Below are positions 43,546 through 54,067 of a stretch of DNA of 64,000 nt, one piece after another. The position numbers were made by a program, and so were the translations under genes. The DNA is from Candidozyma auris (lineage: Eukaryota; Ascomycota; Pichiomycetes; Serinales; Metschnikowiaceae), in contig NC_072813.1 of NCBI RefSeq assembly GCF_003013715.1, positions 2,232,001-2,296,000 on the forward strand. The letters are read 5' to 3'. Numbering within the stretch: position 1 is the first letter of the stretch; every line of letters begins with the position of its first letter. Below the pieces are notes generated by a model. The model saw nothing but the letters and a program-made list of their open reading frames with translations. It was not told the DNA's origin and did not search any database.

Positions 43546-44253
43546 TCAATGTTCTACTCTCACGGGCGGCCGCGCTAGTGCCTTGTGCCTCTGTCGTGCT
43601 GCTACTGTCAACCTCTCCACGATAAGTAGCTGCTGCTCGAGTCTCTCGTTTTCCTTTCCTTCTACGACGGTCTGCAAAACACGCGTCATGGCTTCCACAA
43701 TGGCATATATCTTATCCAAGTTGGCCACATACTGTTGATACTTGTCCCACACCTGCCCGTCAAGGGCCAATTTCTCATGCAATTTGTTCTCCTTCATGTC
43801 CCCAAGCGTTTTCATGTTGTACTCGCAAACACGCCTGGTGAGCTCGGGGAGAACCACGAGTCGGATTAGGTCATCGTAATCCTGATGGATCTTAAAAAGC
43901 TGGCGGTTGCGCTCCACTTTAGCTCGGTGCAATTGCGCTAGTGATTCGGTGTCCACGAGCAATTGCCGGAGCCGTGGGTCCTGGACATCATCAAACTTGG
44001 CTTCGCTATCATTTTCCGCTTTATACTTTGTGTCTATGAGCGTTCGTAGACTGTCGCTGTGTTGCTGTGAGTCTTGTGGCGATTGTGGTTCTTCTCCCGG
44101 AAGAAGGGGAAGCTCAAGCTGGGAGTCGAGCGACCGGGTGACCTTGCTCAAGATGGTCTCATTTTTTTCGATTTTGGCGCTTATCTGCTTGACAAGGTCA
44201 CAGATGGGGCCATAGTTTTCTGTATTTAGAAGGTACTTGTACGGAGTAGCCAT
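43546..44253 (-). CDS. Coiled-coil protein of unknown function, 235 aa
   Basis: The ATG at 44253 (MATPYKYLLNTENYGPIC) is chosen; a longer frame opens only from GTG. The protein is charged and mostly helical: NYGPICDLVKQISAKIEKNE near the start, LLVDTESLAQLHRAKVERNR in the middle and VWDKYQQYVANLDKIYAIVE towards the end, with heptad-like spacing. No signal peptide or membrane span is seen. The size and helical build resemble small subunits of kinetochore, tethering or chromatin complexes, but nothing identifies one. It is tail-to-tail with the C2H2 gene; its start is 231 bp from the 3' end of the PPZ1-like gene. Confidence 0.8.
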   Translation of the reverse strand: MATPYKYLLNTENYGPICDLVKQISAKIEKNETILSKVTRSLDSQLELPLLPGEEPQSPQDSQQHSDSLRTLIDTKYKAENDSEAKFDDVQDPRLRQLLVDTESLAQLHRAKVERNRQLFKIHQDYDDLIRLVVLPELTRRVCEYNMKTLGDMKENKLHEKLALDGQVWDKYQQYVANLDKIYAIVEAMTRVLQTVVEGKENERLEQQLLIVERLTVAARQRHKALARPPVRVEH

Positions 44254-44484
44254 GTTTAAGGTATTCTGATTAAATGGCACTTTCTGATGTACTTACAATT
44301 TTGGACTGCATATACGCCTGCGATCATTGGATGGACCTACTACTCTTACTAGACCTTCGTGCCTCGTTAGATGTATATTTCCAGCCATGTACTGTATTTG
44401 TGTGCTTCTTTTTGTATCTCATCACTCATAAAACACTGGTTTATCAACCGCCGTAGCTCATCACCGGGATAATTTCATTCTTTT

Positions 44485-46062
44485 CTATCTGCTCTGTTGC
44501 CGCACCAACTGTGCCTGCTTTCGCTCCTGCTTGCCTTTCTTCATGGTCTGCTTCAATGCTACCGAGTCTAATGGGTCGAGCAACTCGAACGAGCAGAGCA
44601 ATTCGTCGCTCACACTCATTACGGCGCCCCAGTTGTCAAACTCTCCGCAGTAGTTGGGTGCACTGAACACCGTCACTAATGTTCGATCGTTGAAAAATTC
44701 GTACCCGTCTTCCACAACCATGTGCGCCCGACAAACCAAGTCAAAGCCAAACTTCTGCAAAAATTTGTTAATGGCTGTCTTGGAAAACACGTACGATACC
44801 CCTCGCTCATTGTCTTCCCATTCATTCATGGTGTCTGCGGGATCTGACCAGAGCAAGTCGTTGAGAAGGCCAAAATCTGGCACGTCCGTTGGCCTGGCGA
44901 TGTTTCTTATCTCCTCCATCGAGTTGAGAACGGGCGAAAGCCCACCATGCACGCAGAAGATCTTTCCGGCGACAATGGCGGCTATGGGTAATGTGTTGAA
45001 GGTGTCAATGAACAACTTCCATGTCTTGATGTTACAGCGGCGCTTGCACTCGTCGTAAAATCCGTATACTCGTGTCACGTTGGCGCACTCGTGGTTGCCT
45101 CTAAGAAGAAAAAAGTTCTCTGGGTATTTGATTTTGTAACAGAGAAGGAGAAGAATCGTCTCCAACGACTGTTTGCCTCTGTCAACGTAGTCACCCAAAA
45201 ATAGATAGTTTGTCAGTGGAGGGAAGCCACATTTTGTGAACACTCGAATCAAATCGAGGTACTGGCCATGCACGTCGCCCACAACTTTTACGGGAGGACT
45301 GAGCTCGAGCAACGAAGGCTGCAGCAAGAAGATCTCTCTAGCTTTGGAGCAAATCAACTGGATCTCATTGTTCTTGAGACAAACGTTTTTCGTTCTTTTC
45401 CCAGAGTAGCCGGCGTCAAGGAGCCTCTGAATGAAGTCCTCGATCTCAAGTGGGTTCAGACACAGGTTAGAACCTTCATGTTGCACAGGCTCTAGAGTCC
45501 TGGAGGAGCCACGCCTCGAAGGAGCAGTTCTTGCGGAGATCAGCGAACGACCAGATCGCTTGGAACTCACCGACACAGTATCGGATTTGTCGCCAGTTGC
45601 GGTGTCGGTGTTGTTGCTATTAGTGCCGCCGGTAGCCTGTGGGGTGAGACTGCCGCTAGGAGTTTGGAAGTTGCTATTCGTCGGCGTTTTGGAGAGCTGG
45701 CCGCCGTCCTCGTTGGTTGGGGGAAGCGAAAGATTGCCCGAAAATTCTGTGTCGTTTGTATTCCTTCTGATCAAGATGGGCAGTTTGGGTTCAGGAGTCT
45801 GCATCGACGGATGGATGTAGGCGTCGTTGTCGGTGTCGGTGTCATCGGCAATCGCAGATTCCTGAGCGCCGCCATCGTCATTGGGGACGCTGTCAGGCCT
45901 CGGTAGCGACGTCGCCGAGCCCTTTCGGCTGCTCAAGCGAGGCAGGTCCTCTTTGGAGCCCGAAAGACGCGAGCGGATCGATCGATTGGACCTCTGGGAC
46001 ATGCCAGTGTCGGACCTAGAAAGGGCAAGACCATTTTTCGATTTCGATGGCGAGTTGCCCAT
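44485..46062 (-). CDS. PPZ1: Ppz1-like serine/threonine protein phosphatase
   Basis: 525 residues from the ATG at 46062. The start [15 protein letters not shown] gives an N-terminal glycine suited to myristoylation, as in Ppz1; the frame upstream has no other ATG. A Ser/Thr/Asn-rich regulatory half of about 210 residues is followed by a PP1-like catalytic domain: [14 protein letters not shown] (about 261), [16 protein letters not shown] (about 290), [19 protein letters not shown] (about 322), HGGLSPVL and the C-terminal [16 protein letters not shown]. Metal-binding residues are intact. Known role: salt tolerance, potassium uptake and cell-wall integrity, inhibited by Hal3. An N-terminal length shorter than S. 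cerevisiae Ppz1 is common in Candida relatives. Confidence 0.93.
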   Translation of the reverse strand: MGNSPSKSKNGLALSRSDTGMSQRSNRSIRSRLSGSKEDLPRLSSRKGSATSLPRPDSVPNDDGGAQESAIADDTDTDNDAYIHPSMQTPEPKLPILIRRNTNDTEFSGNLSLPPTNEDGGQLSKTPTNSNFQTPSGSLTPQATGGTNSNNTDTATGDKSDTVSVSSKRSGRSLISARTAPSRRGSSRTLEPVQHEGSNLCLNPLEIEDFIQRLLDAGYSGKRTKNVCLKNNEIQLICSKAREIFLLQPSLLELSPPVKVVGDVHGQYLDLIRVFTKCGFPPLTNYLFLGDYVDRGKQSLETILLLLCYKIKYPENFFLLRGNHECANVTRVYGFYDECKRRCNIKTWKLFIDTFNTLPIAAIVAGKIFCVHGGLSPVLNSMEEIRNIARPTDVPDFGLLNDLLWSDPADTMNEWEDNERGVSYVFSKTAINKFLQKFGFDLVCRAHMVVEDGYEFFNDRTLVTVFSAPNYCGEFDNWGAVMSVSDELLCSFELLDPLDSVALKQTMKKGKQERKQAQLVRQQSR

Positions 46063-46869
46063 GTGGGATGGGTGTACAAGGTAGTGGTGGCGTTGGATGT
46101 AAGTGCGAGGTTGGGAGAAGGATTGCTTTTTCAAAGAAATGGAGCACTGGGGCCTGTTTAATTCACTGTATTAGAGAAACGAGGCAATGGAAGTATATGC
46201 TGAATGTGCCCTGATTCGAATGAATTCAATCTTGCGCCAAGATAGCTTTCAACTCGGTTTGTGCGGAACGAAGGGGAGTCAAGCCGAAAAGCTGGGGGAT
46301 TCTTTGTGACTCGTTTGACAAAAGCGGTAGTGTGGGGCACAAACTGACGGAGTGGAAGCAGCGGTTGTTGGTGCCGTGGTGGGATTGGCGTTTACAAGAA
46401 GAAAGGGAAGGTTTCTGGAGGGAGTTGGTGATGGGAGAGTTGGATGTAGGAGCCAGGCAGACAGGCAGGCGCCTAGAGGGAGAGTTGGGCGGCGCACGAC
46501 CAGCTTCCAACGGCCATCAGTTGGAGATTGAAATTGTAGGTTGTTAATTTTTAAGGACCCGTGGTTGACCAATTGTGCGTCTTAAAGTGAAGTTCCAAGT
46601 TGATTTGTTTCTGAGTTGATTATAGAGCAGGGGAGGTGGAAGGAGGCGATGCACTGCAATAAGGCGGGCCAAAAGCGAGCCAAGGGATGGAGAAAGAGAA
46701 GTTGAAACAATTTCCCTTGAAAGACTGAGGAGTCTACAGTTGAAGCCAAAGTTGCTTGAATTTCCAAAAGCTCGTGGTTATTTTTTTCTTATATATATTT
46801 TTTTCTCATAAAGACGTAGATTTGCGCTTAGATGTGTTGCCAAGGTAGCAGCTGAGGCGGTGAGCAATA

Positions 46870-46881
46870 ATGGTTGCGAAA
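46870..46881 (+). promoter_or_regulatory. Motif copy with C-to-T change
   Basis: ATGGTTGCGAAA, matching the consensus at 11 of 12 bases, about 810 bp upstream of the PPZ1 start. Confidence 0.4.
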
Positions 46882-47562
46882 AATTGGTCCAAGGCGGAAG
46901 CATGAAGCAACGGAAAACGAGAAAGGAGACAGCTGAGTGGCTGGGTAACTTATGAAGTCAGAGGAGGAAATTCCGGAGGAAATAGATGATGGACAAATTG
47001 ACTGATGATTTTGGAATAATATTAATCAGATATTGGCATCAATGTGTAGTGCCTGTAGACTCTGTATGGAGGAGAGACTGGAGGTAATGAAGGAGATCGT
47101 GATGAAGCCGCCCATTTTGCTACCTAAAAGAAACTAGAAAGAGGCCTATCTGAAATTGTTTCTTAAAATACGTAAGATGAGTGGTCAATTCCTCTTGTTG
47201 TGCCATAGCGTGGAGGTTGGAAGCCAAAAATAGACAAAGGATGATTACAGGAGGGAGGTATGACTCAGGATGTCCTTCTTGGGAAATCAATAGGCCTTTG
47301 TCAATTGAGTCGTTATCAGTCAACGTAAGGACTTAATTATGCTGAACTCTGTAGAGTGAATGGGGAACGGATAAATCTGAGACAAGCTTTCAGTGCTGGC
47401 AGAAGGTCCCCCGGGGTATTCATCACGCAGACAAGATATCACAGAAACTTGTTCCCATTTTTCAGAGTGCATTGATCAAGTATTCATTTTCTCTCCTATT
47501 GCTCAGTTCGATCTTGTTACTAGTATTACTAGCAACGGTTTTTTGGTCAAGCGTGGATCGCG

Positions 47563-47574
47563 ATTTGCAACCAT
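47563..47574 (-). promoter_or_regulatory. Motif copy with two changes
   Basis: ATTTGCAACCAT, 235 bp before the presumed ATG of the NDUFAF7-like gene at 47809. It carries the same G-to-A change as other variants. Confidence 0.4.
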
Positions 47575-47808
47575 TTCTGTAGCTCTCAAGATTACTGCTA
47601 ACAACAGCAGAGGTGGACTCAAATGGTCATCGTGACAAAAAAAGGAACACAATTATATGACTACATTTATTCTCGGGACTTCGTCAGTTTGCTATGTGAT
47701 CCTGTCTCGTCCTCTGCTTGCCCCACTTCTACCTTCTCTCATCGCACTGCACTTACTGCTCTTCATATTCCCCAGTAGCATCGTCCATCTTCACTCCAAC
47801 CTGTCTCC

Positions 47809-49307
47809 ATGCTTCGAACGCTCACAAGATCGCTTCGAACTTCCGCATTTCGATTGAACAAAACCCACTCATTCATGAGAACGGCCTATACTACGGCAAA
47901 TTCACCAAGGAGGAGTACGAGAAGGCCAAGGCTTACGTTACCACTCAGTACGAGAAGCTCGAAAAGGACATCAAAGGAACCGAGCATGTTCGAGAAAAAG
48001 TTGGTAAAATGCCCCAATTCCCCTCCAGAGCACCAGCAAAGCGAGATATCACCAATTTGCTGGACTTCTTTCTGGAGATGATCAAGACCACAGGGCCTAT
48101 ACCTCTATCTGCATACATGAGACAGTGTCTAACCCATCCCGAGTTCGGGTACTATACTACGAGGAACCCTTTGGACGCCACAGGAGGCGACTTCATCACG
48201 TCTCCCGAGATATCCTCGGTTTTCGGTGAAATGATTGGCATTTGGCTCTATTCCGTGTGGTCTTCGCAGGGGTCTCCACAGAGCATCAGAATTGTCGAGT
48301 TTGGGCCTGGAAAGGGCACTCTCATGCACGATGTGGTAGTGGTTTTCAACAAATTTGTGCAAAAGTCGAAAGTTCCCATGGATATCGAGGTGGTTCTCGT
48401 GGAGGCTTCCCATATTCTTAGAAAGGAGCAATGGCTGCTTCTATGCAATGAAAGTACACCTTACGAAACGACTCAAGACGGCTTCAACAAGTCAGTGTCC
48501 AAATGGGGCAATAAGGTGACTTGGGTCGACACAGAGAAGGATATTCTCGAGGCACCAAATACTGCCAACTACGTCTTGGCTCATGAGTTCTTCGATGCGT
48601 TGCCCATCAAGTCTTTCACAAAAACTGAGCACGGTTGGAGAGAACATGTGGTAGAACACACGCCGTCTGTGATCAACACACAGCCTAAATTGGAAGGAGC
48701 CAGCACTGGCGAAGAAAACGTTGCCGAGGACCTAAAGACTGAGTTCCATCTCACGCTCTCTCCCAAAGAGACACCATCTTCTTCAATCCCCACGTTGAGC
48801 CCCCGCTACAGAGACCTACCTGAGGGCCTGCGAATTGAAGTGTGTGCTGATGCGGAATTTTACTTGTCTTACATTTGTAAATTGGTTAATGACTACAACA
48901 AGGGAGCCGGCGCAGCATTGATTATAGACTACGGGCCCGCCAATGAAATCCCATCAAACTCTTTGAGGGGCATTTACAAACACAAGTTCGTCTCTCCGTT
49001 CTATAAGCCTGGAGAAGTGGATCTTTCTATCGATGTTGATTTTGAGAATCTCAAATTGTTGGCCTCACCCCAAGTGGACGTATACGGGCCAACAGAGCAA
49101 GGCGACTGGCTTCACGAGATTGGAGTCGGCTACAGGTTTGACCAATTGATCAAAAAGGCCAATCTGATGGCGAACAAAGAGCTGATCTATGAGTCCTATC
49201 TTAGACTCACGTCCAAGGACGAGAAGGGAATGGGTAAGATCTATAAGTTCATGGGTCTTCTTCCCAAGCATTCTCAGAGGCCAGTTGGATTTGGAGTTGG
49301 AGAGTAA
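47809..49307 (+). CDS. NDUFAF7/MidA-type mitochondrial methyltransferase, with apparent frameshift near the N-terminus
   Basis: The body of the protein (LLDFFLEMIKTTGPIPLSAY, THPEFGYYTTRNPLDATGGD, FITSPEISSVFGEMIGIWL, IVEFGPGKGTLMHDV, YVLAHEFFDALPIKSF, ALIIDYGPANE) is the SAM-dependent MidA/NDUFAF7 family, which methylates an arginine of complex I subunit NDUFS2. This frame has no ATG before about 48009, well inside the conserved part; upstream it opens only from a TTG. The only fitting start is the ATG at 47809 in another frame, giving a typical mitochondrial presequence (MLRTLTRSLRTSAFRLNKTH). A one-base shift between about 47865 and 47910 is needed to join them. No GT occurs there, so a small intron is unlikely. 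It may be a sequence error, a true mutation or recoding. Confidence 0.8.
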
Positions 49308-49875
49308 GTTTTGAAATGGTCGATGAAAGAAGGAATAGTTGAGTCACTCCAATATCATGGACCTGGTCTATCCAGAGAGTTGGTTTCCCTCAAGCTGTTC
49401 CAATGAAAAAAAAAAAAAAAAAAATAAAAATAAAAATAAAAAAGGATCATAAAAGGAGGTTAAGATTTACCTTGAACAGCCAAGGCTTGGACTAGTTACA
49501 GGTCACCAGGAGGCAACAAAATCAGTATTAGGACAACTTGCCCTTGAGCTGTGACCGGTCTCGGTTTTTCGAACTTACGCACGAATACCTCCAGACGAGG
49601 TGCATCGACCGTGTTTAAATACACATCGAGTCTACACTTATAGTTTGATGCATGCAATTGACCTTATAGCATTGTTGAATGTTGGCCAAGCGAATAGAAA
49701 TTTGCAAACTAATCACAAGTTCATGATGTCACAAAACAAGGTGTGGACGGGTCCGGGGCAGTCATTTGAGCGTTGCACCGCATGCAGTACCTTGACTCTG
49801 AGCAAGGCGATCTAGAAACCACGCCAAGTGCTCTAACATATTCTACTCACCAATATTAAAATAACATCTAAAATA
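49308..49875. other. Intergenic between the NDUFAF7-like gene and SDH8
   Basis: 568 bp. A long A-tract with AAAAAT repeats (49406-49443) follows the NDUFAF7-like gene. No gene is seen. Confidence 0.5.
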
Positions 49876-50268
49876 ATGCTATTCAGATCCCTTGCACGTG
49901 TCAACTGTCATGCCCTCGTTCCAAAGCATAACGTGAGGTTTGCCTCAAACTTGTTCAACGATCAGACGCCGGCTCCTCCTAAGTTGCCTAAGGAGCAGCA
50001 AGAGGAGTTTGAGAAGCTCCAGAAGATGGCAAACTCTCAGGCAGCCATCGACGAGTACAACAGACAGATTGAGGAAACCGGAGCAGCGTCGAGTGACTTT
50101 GCCTCTCTGGAAGGCCAAACCGACGTGGGCTTGCAAACACAATACTTCAAGACGATACCCGAGTTTGAGGGAGAAGTGAACCCTGAAACAGGGGAGATTG
50201 GCGGCCCCAAACAGGATCCTTTGAGACACAACGACTGGTCGTTTAATGGGCGTGTCACTGATTTTTAG
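49876..50268 (+). CDS. SDH8: Succinate dehydrogenase assembly factor 4 (Sdh8/SDHAF4)
   Basis: 130 residues. A mitochondrial presequence (MLFRSLARVNCHALVPKHNVR) precedes a polar middle. The DUF1674 signature is at the C-terminus: NPETGEIGGPKQDPLRHND, then WSFNGRVTDF as the last residues. Known role: binds flavinylated Sdh1 in the matrix and protects it until the dimer with Sdh2 forms. In S. cerevisiae this gene (YBR269C) lies two genes from EFM2 (YBR271W); here EFM2 is the next gene but one, separated by the MDR1-like gene, which supports both calls. Confidence 0.93.
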   Translation: MLFRSLARVNCHALVPKHNVRFASNLFNDQTPAPPKLPKEQQEEFEKLQKMANSQAAIDEYNRQIEETGAASSDFASLEGQTDVGLQTQYFKTIPEFEGEVNPETGEIGGPKQDPLRHNDWSFNGRVTDF

Positions 50269-50885
50269 TGGCGAGCCGTTATATTGGGTAAGGTCCGCCA
50301 GGGTCCAGGTAAACGTTTAGGTCCAGAATATGTTTAGGATTGAGTTATAATAGACAATTTAAACGGGTGAAGTTGTATAATATTTGGAAAGACGAAGAAT
50401 AAGTGGGAGTGTGGAGGGATGGGTGGTCAGCGTTAGGACTAACAAGTTCTTGAAATTTGGAACTGAAGTATCTTCGAAAGCGATGCTTATCAGATTTTGC
50501 TGTCAATTCGATCAAAAGTCCCAATCGTCTGTGTCTAAGAAAATTCAGCTTTCGAATACATGGCAGGTCCGCCATTTTTCATCCTGATTCAACAATCTTA
50601 AGAAAGTCTAGCTCACGTCAAACATTGAGACCCGCTCGAGCTCTAGAAGCCTCCCAGGTCATACTTTTTGACTGGCCAATTCGATTGATATCCATTGTGT
50701 CACTGAAATTCCACTCTTCTCTTTTGATCCAGACTGAACACCGATTAGGAATCATCAAGATAAAAATATGCTATATACTTGGTCCAAACCTTTCAAGCAG
50801 CACGTCAAACCCCTGAAATAGCCTACTATAGCCTTCATCGTTTAGATCCGAAGGTTCTCGGATACCCCGTGGATACCACCGAAAC

Positions 50886-51430
50886 CCGTGTACGAGGAGC
50901 CGAAGATAGTATCGAGAGTTGAAACGGAGTATAAACGGACGGATAAGAGAATAAAAAAAAAAAAATAAAAAAAAAAAATTAAAATTAAATAAAACAAAAC
51001 AAAATCAAAGAGCCATTGATAATGAAAAGTAAGTGGAATGATGGTAACGAAACATGGTAGGAGGGCGGCGTCTCGGATTATCGCTTTTTCGAAAGTTTTC
51101 TCCCTTTTTCCATTTCGCAGCCATCTCTCTTACCAGGCTTGCGTGCTCAATGTCTACAGAAATCTGATCTTTTCCTTTTTCTTAGGCGTTTCCTTTACTC
51201 TTTATTTTCCAGATCCTTCTTTGAGCCACAACTTCCCTATTCATTGTGAATTCTTACATCGTTGTGAATTCTTACAAATCAATAAATCAAAATTTATAGC
51301 GTTTTGCTTACTCATAATGTTGCAATAATTGCTATATTATAGATAAGACGTGCTCCCACGGTATCTCGGAAACAAATAATCCGTGTACGAGGCGTGTTTC
51401 AGGAGCACGGTTCCGAAGATACGGCCGTAT
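50886..51430. promoter_or_regulatory. CGG-rich candidate zinc-cluster sites upstream of MDR1-like gene
   Basis: The 12-mer CCGTGTACGAGG occurs at 50886 and 51381, each followed by CCGAAGATA (50900, 51413). Between and beside them are AAACGGA direct repeats (50922-50939), a CGG-N11-CCG site (51367-51383) and the palindrome ATACGGCCGTAT (51419-51430). Zn2Cys6 regulators of drug efflux bind CGG pairs; which factor would act here is not known. Confidence 0.45.
51113..51124 (-). promoter_or_regulatory. Exact copy of TTTYGCAGCCAT motif
   Basis: TTTCGCAGCCAT with flank CTCTC, about 910 bp upstream of the MDR1-like start. Confidence 0.55.
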
Positions 51431-51519
51431 ATGTGGGCTCAGCGAAGCACGGCGACGAATGGCTGGTGGCAGACCGTTAGGAGCCCGACGGGCTTGACCC
51501 GAAATAGGCAGGCGGGCAA

Positions 51520-51549
51520 CGGAGACTTACCCAATTGGGCGATTCTCCG
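51520..51549. other. Stem-loop in GC-rich block
   Basis: CGGAGA (51520-51525) pairs with TCTCCG (51544-51549). Inside, CCC-AATT-GGG (51530-51539) forms a second stem across a symmetric 4x4 internal loop. Just upstream is another hairpin, AGCCCG-A-CGGGCT (51482-51494). Such order is more typical of an RNA than of a promoter. Confidence 0.45.
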
Positions 51550-52034
51550 GTGGTGGTTCACGTAAGCGACCCTTCGTACGGTCCTGTCAATATGCAGCAC
51601 GTACCCATCGTTCGGCTCCTACCATTTTAACCCGGAGATGCGACAAGGGCACAAAAAGCGACTAGTCATTGCGCAAGCAAACGTGTGAAAGTGACTCTAA
51701 AAGACTGATTTAGGGAGACCTGGAAGGAGTTCGAAAAGCTCATGAAACTAAAAAATAAAATGAATAATTAAAAAAAAAAAAAAAAAAGCAATGCCTCGTA
51801 CTCCCGTCAAACTCACGTAAGCCTTTTCGTCTGCACCCAAACAAAGACAATCTAACACTTTCGTACATTTTCTGCGCGGCTTAACTCAAATGTGGCGGCT
51901 GCAAAAGGTATGCCATTTTTGCTCTCATTACTCATCAAAAAAATAGTGATAAGGTACACTGAGACATATAAATAGGCTGTAACTTCTCTGATTCTTTCGT
52001 CTCTACCAAATTTCAACGCATCTTGAATCTCCAC

Positions 52035-53684
52035 ATGTTCCTCTATAAATTCGTCAGAGAGAGCTTCTTCGGCAGGTCTCTATATCACTTATCTGGACGC
52101 AAAGTGTTCACATACCCCGAGGAATCACCCGACTATGTGATTCCCGCAAAGTACTTGGGCAAAGACGAAGCAGGCATTGAATCGGATGTTAAGGAGAAAG
52201 CTGGCGCTTCAGACACCCCCGTTGATCTGGACTCTTCGTCCCAGTCGACCAAGACCAACCACATTCTTGTGGACTGGGAGGGAGAAGACGATCCAGAAAA
52301 TCCATACAATTGGCCATTGAAATACAAGATTATCTTCATTGCCCAGATCATGATTTTGACTGCATTTGTGTATATGGCTTCTGCCATTTATACCCCAGGT
52401 ATTGAGGAGATTATGAAAGATATGGGCGTGGGCCAGGTGGTGGCGACACTCCCCTTGACGCTTTTTGTGTTCGGATACGGTATCGGGCCCATGGTGTTTT
52501 CGCCGCTTTCGGAAAATGCCAGGTTTGGCAGAACGTCCATCTACATCATTACCTTATTTATCTTCTTCATCTTGCAGATCCCCACGGCTCTCGTGGACAA
52601 CATCGCTGGCTTGTGTATTTTGCGTTTCATCGCTGGCTTCTTTGCCAGCCCTTGTTTGGCTACCGGTGGTGCTTCTGTGGGTGACGTGATCAATTTACCT
52701 TACATTCCAGTGGGTATCTCATTCTGGTCCATCGCTGCCGTGTGTGCTCCTTCTTCGGGCCCCTTGTTTGGTGCTATCTTGTCTGTCAAGGCTGACTACC
52801 ACTGGACCTTCTGGTTTGTGTGTATCACTTCTGGTGCCTCCTTTGTCGTTCTTGGTTGGATGCTTCCTGAATCTTACTCCAAAACCATTTTGTACAGAAA
52901 GGCTGAGAGACTCAGAGCTCTCACGGGTAACCAGGATATTGTCAGTGAGGGTCACCTTGAGAATGCTAAGTTCTCCACTCATGAGATGCTTGTCGAGACA
53001 CTCTGGCGTCCATTTGAGGTGATTATCTTCGAGCCTGTGGTGTTGCTTATAAATATCTACATTGGCTTGGTGTACTCTGTAATGTACTTGTGGTTTGAGG
53101 CTTTCCCCATTGTGTTCGTTCAGGTCAAGGGCTTCACTCTCATCGAGATGGGTGTCGCTTACATGTGTATCTTGGTCGGTATTTTGATAGCTGCTGCATT
53201 CTACATCCCTACCATATACCATCAATTCACCAAGAAGATGCTCAGCAACCAGGAAGTCGTTCCTGAAGTCTTCATTCCCATGGCTATTGTTGGAAGTATC
53301 ATCATGCCTATTGGAATCTTCATCTTTGGCTGGACGGCTGCTGAGGACCTCCACTGGATTGGTCCACTTATTGGAGCTGCAGTCTTTGCCGCTGGAGCTT
53401 TCTTGGTTTTCCAGACCTTGTTTAACTACCTCAGTATGTCATTCTGGAGATATTTGGCTTCTGTGTTTGCAGGCAATGACTTATTCAGAAGTATGATGGC
53501 GGGTGCCTTCCCACTTTTTGGCAAGCCTTTGTTCTTGAACTTGAGAACCAATAGATTCGCTGTTGGCTGGGGCTCGTCTCTCTTGGGCTTTATTTGTGTG
53601 GGCATGATTGCAATCCCAGTATTATTCTACCTCAACGGCCCTAAGTTAAGAGCTAGATCCAAGTACGCTGGAGCAGGTGCCTAA
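52035..53684 (+). CDS. MDR1: MFS multidrug exporter, Mdr1/Flr1 type (DHA1)
   Basis: 549 residues from the ATG at 52035 (MFLYKFVRESFFGRSLYHLS); a longer frame starts only at TTG. The N-terminus up to YPEESPDYVIPAKYLG, the pre-TM1 motif DPENPYNWP, TPGIEEIMKDMGVGQVVATL, FGRTSIYIITLFIFFILQIP, SPCLATGGASVGDV and the C-terminal FYLNGPKLRARSKY closely follow the Candida Mdr1 pattern. About 12 membrane spans are apparent. Known role: proton antiport of fluconazole, benomyl and other compounds at the plasma membrane; in Candida it is controlled by the zinc-cluster factor Mrr1 and by Cap1. The long CGG-rich upstream region fits such control. It separates the anciently linked SDH8 and EFM2. Confidence 0.92.
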   Translation: MFLYKFVRESFFGRSLYHLSGRKVFTYPEESPDYVIPAKYLGKDEAGIESDVKEKAGASDTPVDLDSSSQSTKTNHILVDWEGEDDPENPYNWPLKYKIIFIAQIMILTAFVYMASAIYTPGIEEIMKDMGVGQVVATLPLTLFVFGYGIGPMVFSPLSENARFGRTSIYIITLFIFFILQIPTALVDNIAGLCILRFIAGFFASPCLATGGASVGDVINLPYIPVGISFWSIAAVCAPSSGPLFGAILSVKADYHWTFWFVCITSGASFVVLGWMLPESYSKTILYRKAERLRALTGNQDIVSEGHLENAKFSTHEMLVETLWRPFEVIIFEPVVLLINIYIGLVYSVMYLWFEAFPIVFVQVKGFTLIEMGVAYMCILVGILIAAAFYIPTIYHQFTKKMLSNQEVVPEVFIPMAIVGSIIMPIGIFIFGWTAAEDLHWIGPLIGAAVFAAGAFLVFQTLFNYLSMSFWRYLASVFAGNDLFRSMMAGAFPLFGKPLFLNLRTNRFAVGWGSSLLGFICVGMIAIPVLFYLNGPKLRARSKYAGAGA

Positions 53685-54067
53685 TAGATTGATTGATACA
53701 TTTCTTTTACATTTACATGCATAATTTATAACTTGAAGAAAAAGAAGATGTAGCCCTGATCGGTTGTTTTCTTGTGTAGAACAAATACGATCTGAGTAGT
53801 TTTCAAGTTCTACGTTTGACAGTTGCATGTCCAGTATTTAACGACAAGAAGCGTTGATGTACATACAAGATAATTCTTAAAATCAGATCAGAATTTTGTT
53901 AGTATAAGGCTCTATATCTCTAAGTAAATTACCATCTTGATACAAATCATTATGATAACCGTTCCTTTTCCCCCCTCTGCATCAACATTTTGCAGCCATT
54001 CTCATCTCTAAACCCGTGCCTCGCGAATCATCTACATAGACGAGATTTTCAACAAATCCAAAGAGCC
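53685..54067. other. Intergenic MDR1-EFM2
   Basis: 383 bp, AT-rich, no gene. The exact motif copy at 53988 lies just before EFM2. Confidence 0.5.
53988..53999 (-). promoter_or_regulatory. Exact copy of TTTYGCAGCCAT motif
   Basis: TTTTGCAGCCAT, 68 bp before the EFM2 ATG at 54068 and just after a C-rich stretch. Confidence 0.65.

Larger units (their letters stand above)
46063..47808. other. Divergent intergenic region between PPZ1 and the NDUFAF7-like gene
   Basis: 1.75 kb without a supported gene. AT-rich stretch at 46780-46810, motif variants at 46870 and 47563, an otherwise unremarkable middle. Small frames here lack domains. Confidence 0.5.
50269..52034. other. 1.77 kb region upstream of MDR1-like exporter
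   Basis: No protein gene is supported. The region alternates AT-rich blocks (50952-51010, 51749-51787) with two GC-richer blocks (50845-50945, 51345-51620) rich in CGG triplets and short inverted repeats. It includes an exact motif copy (51113) and a variant GCGGCTGCAAAA (51895-51906), 129 bp before the ATG. Regulation of a drug exporter, or a structured RNA gene in the second GC-rich block, are the two readings. Confidence 0.5.

Noticed and set aside
53990..54067. N-terminal extension of EFM2 starting inside the repeated motif
   Set aside because: The extension begins at TTG, not ATG, and overlaps the motif; the ATG at 54068 fits the family.
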